A stretch of 21,139 bases of DNA from an uncultured Phascolarctobacterium sp. (GCF_900770955.1 NZ_CAAGLX010000022.1:1-21139), one strand, 5' to 3'; shown: positions 1 through 6,837, counted from the first letter of the stretch. Notes: a model not told the origin generated them from the letters alone. Numbers and translations: made by a program.

Positions 1-218
1 GCGGTTTCATATTCAACGTGAGAGGTGTTGATGGTAATACCACGTTCACGTTCTTCCGGAGCTTTATCGATCATGGAGTAGTCCATGAATTCAGCGCCGC
101 CTTTTTCAGCCAGTACTTTAGTGATAGCAGCAGTCAGAGTAGTCTTGCCATGGTCAACGTGACCGATGGTGCCGATATTCAGATGCGGTTTAGTTCTTTC
201 ATATTTAGCTTTTGCCAT
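1..218 (-). CDS. tuf: Elongation factor Tu, N-terminal part (runs off the window)
   Basis: Elongation factor Tu carries aminoacyl-tRNA to the ribosome as a GTP complex in the cytoplasm. Only the first 72 residues or so are present. They include the G1 P-loop GHVDHGKT at residues 19-26 and the start of the switch I region with the RGITI motif, both diagnostic of EF-Tu. The ATG at 218 is preceded by a strong TGGAGGAA ribosome-binding site (227-234). It lies about 150 bp downstream of a co-oriented four-gene tRNA cluster, but a terminator (331-358) separates them, so tuf probably has its own promoter or is fed by read-through. The frame is open to the window edge with no sign of damage. Identification is secure; the C-terminal part cannot be judged. 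Confidence 0.97.
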   Translation of the reverse strand, partial: MAKAKYERTKPHLNIGTIGHVDHGKTTLTAAITKVLAEKGGAEFMDYSMIDKAPEERERGITINTSHVEYET

Positions 219-276
219 TTTTGAAATTCCTCCAATCAATACATCAACTTAAAAATAGCAGGTACACTAGACCTAT

Positions 277-304
277 CTTATAATATTCGCCCTTTCACAG
301 TAAA
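277..304 (-). promoter_or_regulatory. Possible tuf promoter
   Basis: On the minus strand TTTACT (299-304) and TATAAG (277-282) are separated by 16 bp, between the tRNA-cluster terminator and the tuf start. It is only a moderate match to consensus. The position is right for a tuf-specific promoter. Confidence 0.35.
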
Positions 305-330
305 ATCCTGCTGCTTTCGGCAAATAAAAT

Positions 331-358
331 AAAAAACCTCATTTTATTAATGAGGTTT
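331..358 (-). terminator. Rho-independent terminator between the tRNA cluster and tuf
   Basis: On the minus strand AAACCTCAT pairs with ATGAGGTTT (9 bp around a 7-nt loop), and the stem runs into a U-rich tract. It lies 11 bp past the CCA end of tRNA-Met, so it should end the tRNA transcript before tuf. Confidence 0.8.
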
Positions 359-368
359 AGTGGCTAAT

Positions 369-445
369 TGGTGGCGGCGCACGGATTTGAACCGCGGACA
401 CTGCGGGTATGAACCGCATGCTCTAGCCAACTGAGCTACGCCGCC
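369..445 (-). tRNA. tRNA-Met (CAT), elongator
   Basis: A full 77-nt cloverleaf: acceptor GGCGGCG/CGCCGCC, anticodon stem TGCGG/CCGCA with loop TTCATAC, T-arm with GTTCAAAT, and an encoded CCA end. The first acceptor pair is a standard G-C and there is no GGG/CCC anticodon stem, so this is the elongator rather than the initiator. It is the last of four tRNAs in the cluster. Confidence 0.95.
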
Positions 446-448
446 ATT

Positions 449-524
449 TGGAGCTGATGACCAGGATTGAACTGGTGACCTTATCCTTACCAAGGATACG
501 CTCTGCCGACTGAGCTACATCAGC
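449..524 (-). tRNA. tRNA-Thr (GGT)
   Basis: A 76-nt cloverleaf with acceptor GCTGATG/CATCAGC, anticodon stem TATCC/GGATA around loop TTGGTAA (anticodon GGT), and an encoded CCA. It is separated by only 3 bp from the following tRNA-Met, so the two must be processed from one transcript. Confidence 0.95.
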
Positions 525-534
525 AATATTTAGT

Positions 535-610
<76 letters not shown>

Positions 611-618
611 ATGAAAGT

Positions 619-703
619 TGGTGGATGGGGTTGGATTCGAACCAACGAAGCGAAACGCGGCAGATTTACAGTCTGCTCCCTTTAACCACTCGGGAACCCA
701 TCC
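619..703 (-). tRNA. tRNA-Tyr (GTA)
   Basis: An 85-nt class II tRNA with a long variable arm, acceptor GGATGGG/CCCATCC, anticodon GTA within CAGACTGTAAATCTG, and an encoded CCA. It is the first gene of the cluster, starting about 17 bp after the -10 box of the promoter. Confidence 0.95.
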
Positions 704-719
704 GTTTGCGACAAAAAGA

Positions 720-748
720 ATTATACAGGATTTAGGCCCGTTTGTCAA
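720..748 (-). promoter_or_regulatory. Perfect-consensus sigma-A promoter of the tRNA cluster
   Basis: On the minus strand TTGACA (743-748) and TATAAT (720-725) are exactly 17 bp apart, matching the vegetative consensus at all 12 positions. It drives the Tyr-fMet-Thr-Met tRNA cluster. Confidence 0.9.
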
Positions 749-808
749 CAGCTTTTCATAAATTTATTTGCATTATTTTTGAAAACAGATGTAAGCCGCA
801 TCGCTAAG

Positions 809-2020
809 CTATTTTTCAATACCCGAAAGCTTATCCAGGCTATATTCTCCGGACCAGACAATGCTTCTGTATTTTGCCGGCGCTGTATCACCTTCGGTAG
901 AAATACACAGCACAACAGAGCTTTCATCAAGCTGCAGAAGAGAGTTGGCCTGTGCGTCACTACGGCCCAGCAAGGCAAAACCAAGGCCTGCTGCGCCGCT
1001 TTCACCTGAAACAACAGCGGTATCGCCACTTAAGGGATTGCCCAACACGCGCATGCCATAGGCAGCAAATTCATCCGGCATAGAAGCAAAATTATCTGCG
1101 TAACGCCGGAGCATATCCCAGGCAAGACTGCAGGGCTCACCGCAGCACAGACCGGCCATAATCGAATCCAAAGCACCTGTTACATTGTGAAGCTTTCCAT
1201 CATCAGCCTTTGCCGTTTTGAAAATGCAGTCCGCCTTTTCAGGCTCTACTATGGTGATAATCGGTTTATCTGCTTTATAATAGTCAGCAAAAAAAGCTGC
1301 TACAGCACCGGCCATAGCGCCCACTCCGGCCTGCAGAAAGACATGCGTCGGACGCACTCCCTGCAGCTGCTGCACTATTTCATAACCCATGGTAGTGTAG
1401 CCCTGCATAATATGCAGAGGCACATCCTCATAGCCTTCCCAAGATGTATCCTGCACCATGATGCCGCCGCATTCAGCAGCTATTTTTCTTGCCATACGCA
1501 CAGTATCGTCATAGTTAACATCCGTAATATAGGCTTCGGCGCCAAACGCTTTGATAGCCTCCAGACGCGCAAGCTCTGTTCCCTTAGGCATCAGCACGAT
1601 AGCCTTCTGCTGCAGGCGGATGGCAGTCCAGGCAACGCCTCTGCCATGATTGCCGTCGGTAGCAGTAACAAAGGTCAGCTCGCCCAGCTTTTGTTTTACC
1701 TCTGGTGCCATAAGCTTGTCATAGGTAAGCTCTTCCCCAGGAAGCTGCAGACGCTTGGCAAGCTCGCAGGCAATAGCGTAGCTGCCGCCCAAAACCTTGA
1801 AGGCATTCAGGCCGAAGCGATAGCTTTCATCCTTAACATAAATATCCTTAACACCGAAAAGCTTGGCCAGATTTTCCAGACGCACCAAAGGCGTAACTGT
1901 ATATTCGGGAAAGCTGCTGTGAAAACGGCATACCTTTTCCGCCTGCTTGTAGCCATAATAATTGGCAAATGAATTGTCCTGTTCTTTATTCTGACGCAGA
2001 TAATGTAATATTTCCGCCAT
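809..2020 (-). CDS. dpaL: 2,3-diaminopropionate ammonia-lyase (PLP enzyme)
   Basis: This enzyme degrades 2,3-diaminopropionate to pyruvate and two ammonia molecules with pyridoxal phosphate in the cytoplasm (E. coli YgeX/DpaL family). Visible features are the PLP-lysine segment with Lys75 in FGLNAFKVLGGSYA, the TDGNHGRG stretch with Asp122 (equivalent by alignment to the second catalytic residue of E. coli DpaL), and the glycine-rich phosphate-binding loop GVGAMAGAV near 232-240. At 403 residues it has the usual length. The ATG at 2020 has an AAGGAG site. It is the last gene of an operon after the VTT and CYTH genes, with an 11-bp gap to the CYTH stop. No clear terminator follows it. Neighbouring genes do not suggest a pathway; a catabolic role in using diaminopropionate or D-serine-like amino acids is inferred from the family. 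Confidence 0.92.
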   Translation of the reverse strand: MAEILHYLRQNKEQDNSFANYYGYKQAEKVCRFHSSFPEYTVTPLVRLENLAKLFGVKDIYVKDESYRFGLNAFKVLGGSYAIACELAKRLQLPGEELTYDKLMAPEVKQKLGELTFVTATDGNHGRGVAWTAIRLQQKAIVLMPKGTELARLEAIKAFGAEAYITDVNYDDTVRMARKIAAECGGIMVQDTSWEGYEDVPLHIMQGYTTMGYEIVQQLQGVRPTHVFLQAGVGAMAGAVAAFFADYYKADKPIITIVEPEKADCIFKTAKADDGKLHNVTGALDSIMAGLCCGEPCSLAWDMLRRYADNFASMPDEFAAYGMRVLGNPLSGDTAVVSGESGAAGLGFALLGRSDAQANSLLQLDESSVVLCISTEGDTAPAKYRSIVWSGEYSLDKLSGIEK

Positions 2021-2031
2021 CGTCTCGCTCC

Positions 2032-2655
2032 TTATTTTGCCTTCAAAAGCGCCAGTCCGCGTGCAAACTTGCTGCGTTCTTCCGCACGCAGCTCCACCTG
2101 TGACACTATTCTTTCCTTAAGCTCCAGCAACGCATCCACTGTACCGCTCATAAGCTCAAATTCAACCTCATCAATGCTGTCGCTTTTTTCACCGCAATGA
2201 ATGGCGCCTTTATCTATCGCCAGCTCAATTACAGCACCGGCATAATCCAGAATATAGGTTATACGCTCTACGTCAACCGTAAACAAAGCCTTTACGCCGG
2301 CAGGAGCAAGCTCGCTAAGCTCGTAGCCCAGTCCAAGCGCTGCAAAGCCATTCAGCTCAGGCTTAAACTCCTGCAGTGGCAGGTTCAGCTCCAGACGCTC
2401 GCTCAAGCCATCCTTGCTCTGCTTAGAAGTCTTTACCGTCGCCTCAAAGCTGCCGTCGCCCTTATCGCGTACACGGTAAGCAATACCATGCTGCGTCAGC
2501 GTCATATCCGCAGTATCGTAATAGGTGCTCACCAGACGGCGCTTTTTGTAGCTGTCTGGACGCATGGCCTGCTGCATAAAATCCAGCTGCAGCATTTTCT
2601 CCAAGCCTTCTCTGCTGAGCAAAAGCTTTAATTCAATCTCTGTATTCTTTGCCAT
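2032..2655 (-). CDS. CYTH-domain protein, probable inorganic triphosphatase
   Basis: A CYTH (triphosphate tunnel) domain fills this 207-residue protein. The N-terminal ExExK signature is seen as EIELK at residues 5-9. Further charged-residue strands typical of the tunnel follow: TYYDT, AYRVRDKGDGSFEATVK and ERLEL. The family binds triphosphates with divalent metal and many members hydrolyse inorganic triphosphate; related enzymes are thiamine triphosphatases and class IV adenylate cyclases, so the exact substrate is open. The ATG at 2655 is preferred over a GTG at 2664 because it stands about 11 nt after AAAGG, while the GTG is too close. The start overlaps the end of the upstream VTT gene by 23 bp, implying translational coupling, and dpaL follows after 11 bp. 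Confidence 0.85.
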   Translation of the reverse strand: MAKNTEIELKLLLSREGLEKMLQLDFMQQAMRPDSYKKRRLVSTYYDTADMTLTQHGIAYRVRDKGDGSFEATVKTSKQSKDGLSERLELNLPLQEFKPELNGFAALGLGYELSELAPAGVKALFTVDVERITYILDYAGAVIELAIDKGAIHCGEKSDSIDEVEFELMSGTVDALLELKERIVSQVELRAEERSKFARGLALLKAK

Positions 2656-3352
2656 TATTATCACTGCCTTTACCGAAATTTTTTAAACTGCCCAAAGCCT
2701 GCGATGCCGAATTCTTCTGCCACCAAACCAACGGTATACCAAAGGCCAGCAGCGTTACAGCCAGCGCCGCATAAAAACGCGGCGTACCGAAAGCATCTGC
2801 CAGAAAGTTATAGGCAATGGCCCCCGGAAGCATACCGAGAACTGTTGCTGCTGCATAAATTTTAAACGGCAGGCGCACACTGCCGGCAATAATACTCACC
2901 GGATCATACGGAAAAATCGGCACCGTGCGCAAAATAATCATCTTCTTAAAGCTGCCGCTGCCTACAAGATAATGTGTCAAGCGTTCACCCCAGCTGCCGC
3001 CGAAGTTGCGCAGCAGCCAGCAGCCGCCGCCGAAACGTCCCAAAAAATAACAAAAGCTTGCACAGCCAAAGCCACCCAAAAGTAAAAATAATATTCCCCA
3101 CCACGGACCGAACAGCACGCCTGCGCTTAAATTCAAAAGCAGCGTCGGGAATAAAAGCAACGGGCGAATCGTATACACCGCTACATAAATAAGCGGTGCC
3201 CACACACCGAAGCCCACAACCCAGCGGCGGATATCCTCGGCACTGTGCGGATGCGGATTATACGGTGATTCATACAAGCCATACAAAATTGCTCCCAACA
3301 CCAGCAGATAAACCAGCACGCGCAAAAATAAATATAGATATTTTTTCTTCAT
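2633..3352 (-). CDS. VTT-domain (TVP38/TMEM64 family) membrane protein
   Basis: An integral membrane protein of 239 residues with an N-terminal transmembrane helix (about 8-27) and several more between 50 and 215. The pattern is that of the VTT/SNARE-associated domain shared with DedA proteins, including the re-entrant segments GVLFGPWWGILF and the conserved stretch around RTVPIFPYDPVSIIAGSVRLPF. Family members are implicated in lipid scrambling or undecaprenyl-phosphate recycling; the substrate here is unknown. The ATG at 3352 follows a short GAGG site. It is the first gene of an operon with the CYTH protein and dpaL. Confidence 0.85.
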   Translation of the reverse strand: MKKKYLYLFLRVLVYLLVLGAILYGLYESPYNPHPHSAEDIRRWVVGFGVWAPLIYVAVYTIRPLLLFPTLLLNLSAGVLFGPWWGILFLLLGGFGCASFCYFLGRFGGGCWLLRNFGGSWGERLTHYLVGSGSFKKMIILRTVPIFPYDPVSIIAGSVRLPFKIYAAATVLGMLPGAIAYNFLADAFGTPRFYAALAVTLLAFGIPLVWWQKNSASQALGSLKNFGKGSDNNGKEYRD

Positions 3353-3382
3353 GTAAACCTCGGGAATTATAAACTCTCATCT

Positions 3383-3412
3383 ATTATACGGCGTTTAGAT
3401 GGCCTTGCGCAA
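3383..3412 (-). promoter_or_regulatory. Promoter of the VTT-CYTH-dpaL operon
   Basis: On the minus strand TTGCGC (3407-3412) and TATAAT (3383-3388) are 18 bp apart, about 30 bp upstream of the VTT start codon. The -10 box is perfect and the -35 box partial. Confidence 0.65.
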
Positions 3413-3478
3413 GCAGTATTGCCAAATAGTTTGGTAAATGTAAAAACATAAAGCAAAAGCTTTTTTCACAATCTCAAC

Positions 3479-3508
3479 AAAAAAAGGCTGAAGCAAAACG
3501 CTCCAGCC
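3479..3508 (-). terminator. Rho-independent terminator, minus strand
   Basis: The minus-strand hairpin GGCTG-G-AGC / GCT-T-CAGCC (9 bp with one G-U, loop GTTTT) is followed by seven U. It would terminate transcription coming from the XRE gene and the gene-tail fragment above it. Confidence 0.8.
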
Positions 3509-3560
3509 AATAAAACCTAATAGTACGGATAGCTCAAAACACAATATAATTCTGGTTAAT

Positions 3561-3716
3561 TTAGTCAACTTTGAAATCTTTGGTGATATTTATCTTGTTA
3601 AATATCTTTTTCTTCAAAGTTTGTCCGCCTGTTTTCAAATCATATTCTGCTTCAATAGCGGTATCATATGCGTAGGTATCTGAAATTATAATATCTCTGT
3701 CAATGTATACAAAAAA
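3561..3716 (-). pseudogene. Start-less gene-tail fragment downstream of the XRE gene
   Basis: The minus strand is open for 51 codons between two stops and reads like real protein, for example DRDIIISDTYAYDTAIEAEY near its beginning and a lysine-rich end KIFNKINITKDFKVD, but it contains no ATG or GTG and no ribosome-binding site at its left end. It lies 34 bp past the XRE stop and just before the terminator at 3479-3508. I read it as the surviving 3' end of a lost gene, probably inactivated by deletion. I cannot name the family. It could instead be chance, since the run is short, but the acidic and lysine-rich codon choice argues for decay of a real gene. Confidence 0.4.
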
Positions 3717-3750
3717 TTACTCACCATACAAATTACTACCAATAAAGATT

Positions 3751-3984
3751 TTACACATTTTTACCGTCCAACAGCTCCGCTACCTCCACCTCCAAGGCCT
3801 CTGCAATACTCAAAAGCACAGGCAGGCTTGGAATCCGCTTGCCGTTTTCTATTTTGCTCAGATATTGGGAAGAAATAGACACCTTAATAGCAAAATCTGT
3901 TTGGTTAATACCTTTTACCTGGCGATAATATCTGATTTTCGCACCCATTTTGCGATACACAAGCTCCGCCATATTATCTACCAT
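3751..3984 (-). CDS. Small XRE-family helix-turn-helix regulator
   Basis: A 77-residue single-domain DNA-binding protein of the XRE/Cro type. The helix-turn-helix occupies about residues 15-70, with the recognition portion SSQYLSKIENGKRIPSLPVL and the following AEALEVEVAELL helix. There is no effector or metal domain. The ATG at 3984 follows AGGGGG with 7-nt spacing. Such one-domain regulators commonly repress their own gene and a neighbouring element gene or toxin; here the likely partner downstream is only a fragment. The surrounding DNA is more AT-rich than the flanking operons, suggesting remains of an acquired segment. The identity of the domain is secure; its target is unknown. Confidence 0.88.
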   Translation of the reverse strand: MVDNMAELVYRKMGAKIRYYRQVKGINQTDFAIKVSISSQYLSKIENGKRIPSLPVLLSIAEALEVEVAELLDGKNV

Positions 3985-4154
3985 CTAAAAACCCCCTTTA
4001 TTATATTATGCCACCAAGAGTATTTTTTAGCTTAACTTCATAGGCTCATAATACCCTATTAGTTCAAGTTCTTCACCAGAACCTGTATATAGTTTAGACT
4101 ATTTGACAAAAGAAATCCGTGCCAAGCATAGCACGTTTTTGCACCTGCAGGCAC

Positions 4155-4182
4155 AAAAAAGAAGAACGCCTACGCGTCCTCT
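4155..4182 (-). terminator. Orphan minus-strand terminator-like hairpin
   Basis: On the minus strand GAGAGGACGC and GCGTTCTTC pair (about 9 bp with G-U pairs, loop GTAG) directly before six U. No minus-strand gene lies upstream of it, since the neighbouring gene is on the plus strand, so it is probably a relic of a deleted gene. Confidence 0.5.
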
Positions 4183-4215
4183 CCAAAAATCTTATGTTAT
4201 AAAAAGGAATAATCC

Positions 4216-4240
4216 TTCACATCTGCAAAATAAATGTGAA
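4216..4240. promoter_or_regulatory. Inverted repeat upstream of the gamma-carbonic anhydrase promoter
   Basis: TTCACAT and ATGTGAA form perfect 7-bp arms around 11 bp, ending 4 bp before the -35 box. The position fits an activator or repressor site. No regulator can be assigned. Confidence 0.4.
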
Positions 4241-4244
4241 CGCC

Positions 4245-4273
4245 TTGACTTTATTATCTGCTCATATGATAAT
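4245..4273 (+). promoter_or_regulatory. Promoter of the gamma-carbonic anhydrase-like gene
   Basis: TTGACT (4245-4250) and GATAAT (4268-4273) are 17 bp apart, giving a leader of roughly 70 nt before the ATG at 4348. Confidence 0.7.
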
Positions 4274-4347
4274 AATAGTGTGAGAAGAAATTGTTTATCT
4301 TTCAAGACTGCCGCGAAGGCAGCCAATTTACAGAAAGCGGTGATACC

Positions 4348-4899
4348 ATGATTTTTAAATTTGAAGCGCAAGCCCCCAAAATTGATGAAAAGGCCTATGC
4401 CTTTAATACTGCCACCCTGATTGGCAAGGTTGAGCTTAAAGAGTACGCCAGCGTTTGGCCCGGCGTTACTATCCGCGGCGACGTTAACCGCATCGAGGTT
4501 GGCCGCTACAGCAATATCCAGGACAACAGCGTGCTGCACGTTGCTGATAACTACGCCTGCATCGTCGGTGATTATGTAACTGTAGGCCACTGCGCTCTGC
4601 TGCATGCCTGCACCGTTGAGGACCACTGCCTCATCGGCATGCATTCCACCGTACTTGACGGCGCTGTAATCGGCCACGGCTCTATCGTTGCTGCCGGTGC
4701 CGTTGTAACTAAGGGCACCATCGTACCGCCGAATTCCCTGGTTGCCGGCATTCCTGCCAAGGTTATCAAAACATTGGACGAAAAAGGTATAGCTGCAATC
4801 CACGCTCAGGCTCTGAAATACAAAACTCTGTGGACCGAACGCTACGGCCTGCTGCCTGACAATGACGGTGAACGCTATCACGGCGAAAAAATCGTTTAA
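4348..4899 (+). CDS. Gamma-class carbonic anhydrase-like hexapeptide-repeat protein
   Basis: A left-handed beta-helix protein of 183 residues, made of hexapeptide repeats from about residue 20 to 135 followed by a C-terminal helix. It belongs to the gamma carbonic anhydrase/YrdA/PaaY group. Visible hallmarks are RGD at 43-45, IQDNSVLHV with His64, VGHCALLHACTV with His81 and His86 (the three likely metal ligands), and AGAVV followed by LVAGIPAKV. Family members are zinc or iron metalloproteins, some with CO2 hydration activity and many without a proven one. The ATG at 4348 is chosen because the domain starts there and a weak GGTGAT site precedes it; an upstream in-frame ATG at 4291 has no such site. 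It is a single-gene unit with its own promoter and terminator. Confidence 0.88.
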   Translation: MIFKFEAQAPKIDEKAYAFNTATLIGKVELKEYASVWPGVTIRGDVNRIEVGRYSNIQDNSVLHVADNYACIVGDYVTVGHCALLHACTVEDHCLIGMHSTVLDGAVIGHGSIVAAGAVVTKGTIVPPNSLVAGIPAKVIKTLDEKGIAAIHAQALKYKTLWTERYGLLPDNDGERYHGEKIV

Positions 4900-4970
4900 T
4901 TTCCCAAGCAAGGAAGCATGACAATGTCCTCTGATTAATCAGGTCACGCTTCGCTATAATGTGCAAAACA

Positions 4971-5011
4971 AAATCCCGTTACCAGGTACATGCCTGTTAA
5001 CGGGATTTTTT
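4971..5011 (+). terminator. Rho-independent terminator of the carbonic anhydrase-like gene
   Basis: AAATCCCGTTA pairs with TAACGGGATTT, extended by CAGG/CCTG across one mismatch, around the loop TACATG, followed by six T. The flanking A-run makes it partly active on the other strand. Confidence 0.9.
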
Positions 5012-5043
5012 GCTGCAAGTATGCGCTTACGCTGCTAACCAAG

Positions 5044-5085
5044 AAAGCCATCTCTGCAATTCTTCAGAAGAACAGAGATGGCTTT
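5044..5085 (-). terminator. Terminator of the SSS symporter gene (bidirectional)
   Basis: AAAGCCATCTCTG and CAGAGATGGCTTT form 13 bp, with an inner TTCTTC/GAAGAA stem. It lies just past the symporter stop codon and can act in both directions. Confidence 0.8.
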
Positions 5086-5106
5086 AATTATTGAATAAAA
5101 TTTTTA

Positions 5107-6510
5107 TCAGTTACCTTCAACAGCAACTGTTTTTTTGGCCGGGCAAACAATTGCAGCAATAGCATAAGCAGCAATGCATACCAGCCATTCCATATAGATT
5201 ACGTTCGGGAAAATGCGTACTGCCGGAGTAAGCTGCCACAGCACCAGCAGCACCAGGCCTGCCAGCAGCGTCCAGAAGCCTGCGGCCTTGGAAGCATACT
5301 GCGGGAAGAACAGCGCTACTATAACAATAACGCTGAAGGCAGCAGTCAGGGACAGACCAATCATAATCGTACCCAAAATGCTGGATACGCTCATAGCAAG
5401 TCCCAACGTAAGAATACCGCTGATAATGATGCAGGCACGTGTCATCAGCAGCTGACGCGCCTGGTCGCATTGCGGATTGATAAAGCGCTTATAGATATCA
5501 CTGGAGAACAGAGTTCCGGCGCTCAGCAGCAGGTTGCAGGCGGTAGATACATCCGCAGCCCACAGAGCCGCCAGCGTAACACCGGCCAATACCGGCTGCA
5601 GGCCAACGATAACCTGTGGCAGCGCCAGTGCAGCCTGCGCATCAGGATACATAGCCTTGGCAACAAGACCAAGAAAGGCAGCCAGAACGCCTACCGGCAG
5701 CATCAGAATGCCGCCCCAGACGAAGCCTTTTTTAGCAGTTGCAGCGTCTTTAGCGCCCAAGGAAATCTGCAGAATACTTTGCAGAGACAGATTTACGGTA
5801 ATCAAGGTTACAACCCAGCTGGTGATGGTTACAGGGCCAACACCGTCAATGAAGCTGAACCAGGGCACATTCGCCGGCAAAGCAGCAGCCAGATGATCCA
5901 TGCTGCCGATTTTTTTGAACTGGATAACAGTCGCCGCCAAAATACCAACGTAAATCAAAATAATATTCAATACATTCGACAAGGATGCAGACCACATACC
6001 GCCGATAAAGGTAATACCGATAAAGGTGATGGCACTGACAATCATACCAGTGTGGAAATCAAAGATATCCGGCAAGATAGCGTGCAGAATACTGCCACCG
6101 GCAATATATTGCAGGCTGATGATTACCAATTGAATAACAATCTGGCAGAAAACACCTAAAATTACCGCACCCTTAGTATGATGGCGTTCAATAAGCTCGG
6201 TGATAGTCGTAATGTTCTGCTCACGATATTTTTTCGCCATAAACAGACCCATAACAATCGCGCCCAAAGCCCAGGCAATCGTGTACCAGCCTGCGCTCAG
6301 ACCAACGCGGAAGGCGTGCTCGGAAACGCCGATAGTAGACGCACCGCCAACAGCCAAACCAATTATAGTAACGCAAATCAGAGGCGCAGAAAGTCTGCGT
6401 CCCGCAAGAGCAAAGTTTTCGTTGTTTCCCTCACTACGTTTTTTAGCATACCAGCTGATAGCGAACAAAGCAACAATATACAATATTAAGATGACTAAAG
6501 AAACAGGCAC
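5107..6510 (-). CDS. Sodium:solute symporter family (SSS) permease
   Basis: A polytopic inner-membrane transporter of 467 residues with about 13 hydrophobic segments, matching the SSS family (LeuT fold; Na+-coupled uptake of sugars, amino acids, vitamins or carboxylates). Typical stretches are FALAGRRLSAPLICVTIIGL near residues 33-52, GGASTIGVSEHAFRVGLSAGWY after it, and LAALWAADVSTACNLLLSAG in the region that normally contributes to sodium binding. The substrate cannot be read from the sequence. The start is a GTG at 6510, with a strong AAAGGAGG site 7 nt upstream. The gene is monocistronic, with a strong promoter 240 bp upstream, a structured leader, and a hairpin that can enclose its ribosome-binding site, so regulation at the RNA level is likely. 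Confidence 0.9.
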   Translation of the reverse strand: MPVSLVILILYIVALFAISWYAKKRSEGNNENFALAGRRLSAPLICVTIIGLAVGGASTIGVSEHAFRVGLSAGWYTIAWALGAIVMGLFMAKKYREQNITTITELIERHHTKGAVILGVFCQIVIQLVIISLQYIAGGSILHAILPDIFDFHTGMIVSAITFIGITFIGGMWSASLSNVLNIILIYVGILAATVIQFKKIGSMDHLAAALPANVPWFSFIDGVGPVTITSWVVTLITVNLSLQSILQISLGAKDAATAKKGFVWGGILMLPVGVLAAFLGLVAKAMYPDAQAALALPQVIVGLQPVLAGVTLAALWAADVSTACNLLLSAGTLFSSDIYKRFINPQCDQARQLLMTRACIIISGILTLGLAMSVSSILGTIMIGLSLTAAFSVIVIVALFFPQYASKAAGFWTLLAGLVLLVLWQLTPAVRIFPNVIYMEWLVCIAAYAIAAIVCPAKKTVAVEGN

Positions 6511-6741
6511 AAAAAATCCTCCTTTAAATTATACATGCCTGTTAAAGAAATACAACGTCATCGCTGGCAGTATCCCTATACTGCCTCGCATCAGACCTAA
6601 TCGTGCAGACTTCAACAACATATAACACAAAACCATTTGCGCTGTCATTACAATTCCCCATCGCCCATACCGGCAAGCATCCCTATGCAGACCTAATATG
6701 CGCCTCCTGATGCTTCCTTGCAACGCAGCCACAGATATATT
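6511..6741 (-). promoter_or_regulatory. Structured 5' leader of the SSS symporter (possible riboregulator)
   Basis: About 230 nt lie between the predicted transcription start and the GTG. Two copies of ATTAGGTCTG (6688-6697 and 6592-6601) each precede a hairpin with an identical AGGG apical loop: GCAT-AGGG-ATGC at 6677-6688 and GGCAGTAT-AGGG-ATACTGCC at 6566-6585. AAGCATC (6709-6715) can pair locally with GATGCTT (6675-6681), or its GCATCAG segment (6707-6713) can pair with the distant CTGATGC (6588-6594). A final helix, AACAGGCA (6536-6543) with TGCCTGTT (6502-6509), would enclose the Shine-Dalgarno site and most of the start codon. I could not match it to a riboswitch class I know. Confidence 0.5.
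6529..6648 (-). CDS. Possible 39-residue hydrophobic leader peptide in the symporter leader
   Basis: An ATG at 6648 follows TGGGGAA at a 5-nt spacing and opens a 39-codon frame, beginning MTAQMVLCYMLLK and ending 18 bp before the symporter GTG. The product would be hydrophobic with basic residues. It spans the second AGGG hairpin and could act as a translated leader or a small membrane peptide, but the same bases are explained by RNA structure and no homologue is recognised. Confidence 0.2.
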   Translation of the reverse strand: MTAQMVLCYMLLKSARLGLMRGSIGILPAMTLYFFNRHV

Positions 6742-6747
6742 AGCTAA

Positions 6748-6776
6748 ATTATATCCCGTCAAGAAAAGACAGTCAA
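6748..6776 (-). promoter_or_regulatory. Promoter of the SSS symporter
   Basis: On the minus strand TTGACT (6771-6776) and TATAAT (6748-6753) are 17 bp apart, one mismatch from consensus. Predicted transcription start is near 6741. Confidence 0.85.
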
Positions 6777-6795
6777 GATTTTTTCTAAAAAAGTA

Positions 6796-6824
6796 TTGAC
6801 AAAATATCGTTTTGCCGTTAAAAT
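6796..6824 (+). promoter_or_regulatory. Promoter of tRNA-Arg(ACG)
   Basis: TTGACA (6796-6801) and TAAAAT (6819-6824) are 17 bp apart, ending 13 bp before the tRNA 5' end. It is divergent from the symporter promoter. Confidence 0.8.
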
Positions 6825-6837
6825 AAATACTGTTGTT

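Larger units (their letters stand above)
3985..4347. other. AT-rich intergenic stretch with a gene-tail fragment and an orphan terminator
   Basis: There is no intact gene. On the minus strand 4027-4098 is a short open stretch of 23 codons ending in EELELIGYYEPMKLS and a stop; it looks like another C-terminal remnant and has no start. At 4155-4182 there is a terminator with no gene feeding it. At 4216-4240 an inverted repeat precedes the promoter of the carbonic anhydrase-like gene. Confidence 0.4.

Noticed and set aside
4192..4911. Long minus-strand frame opposite the carbonic anhydrase-like gene
   Set aside because: It is a shadow of hexapeptide-repeat codons; the plus-strand protein has clear family motifs, its own promoter and terminator.
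6566..6688. AGGG-loop hairpins as CsrA binding sites
   Set aside because: GGA falls at the loop edge, but the loop is AGGG rather than AGGA, and no csrA gene is in view. Not enough to claim.
6529..6762. A 77-residue minus-strand reading frame upstream of the symporter
   Set aside because: Its first ATG lies between the -35 and -10 boxes, so it could not be in the transcript; only the internal 39-residue version remains possible.
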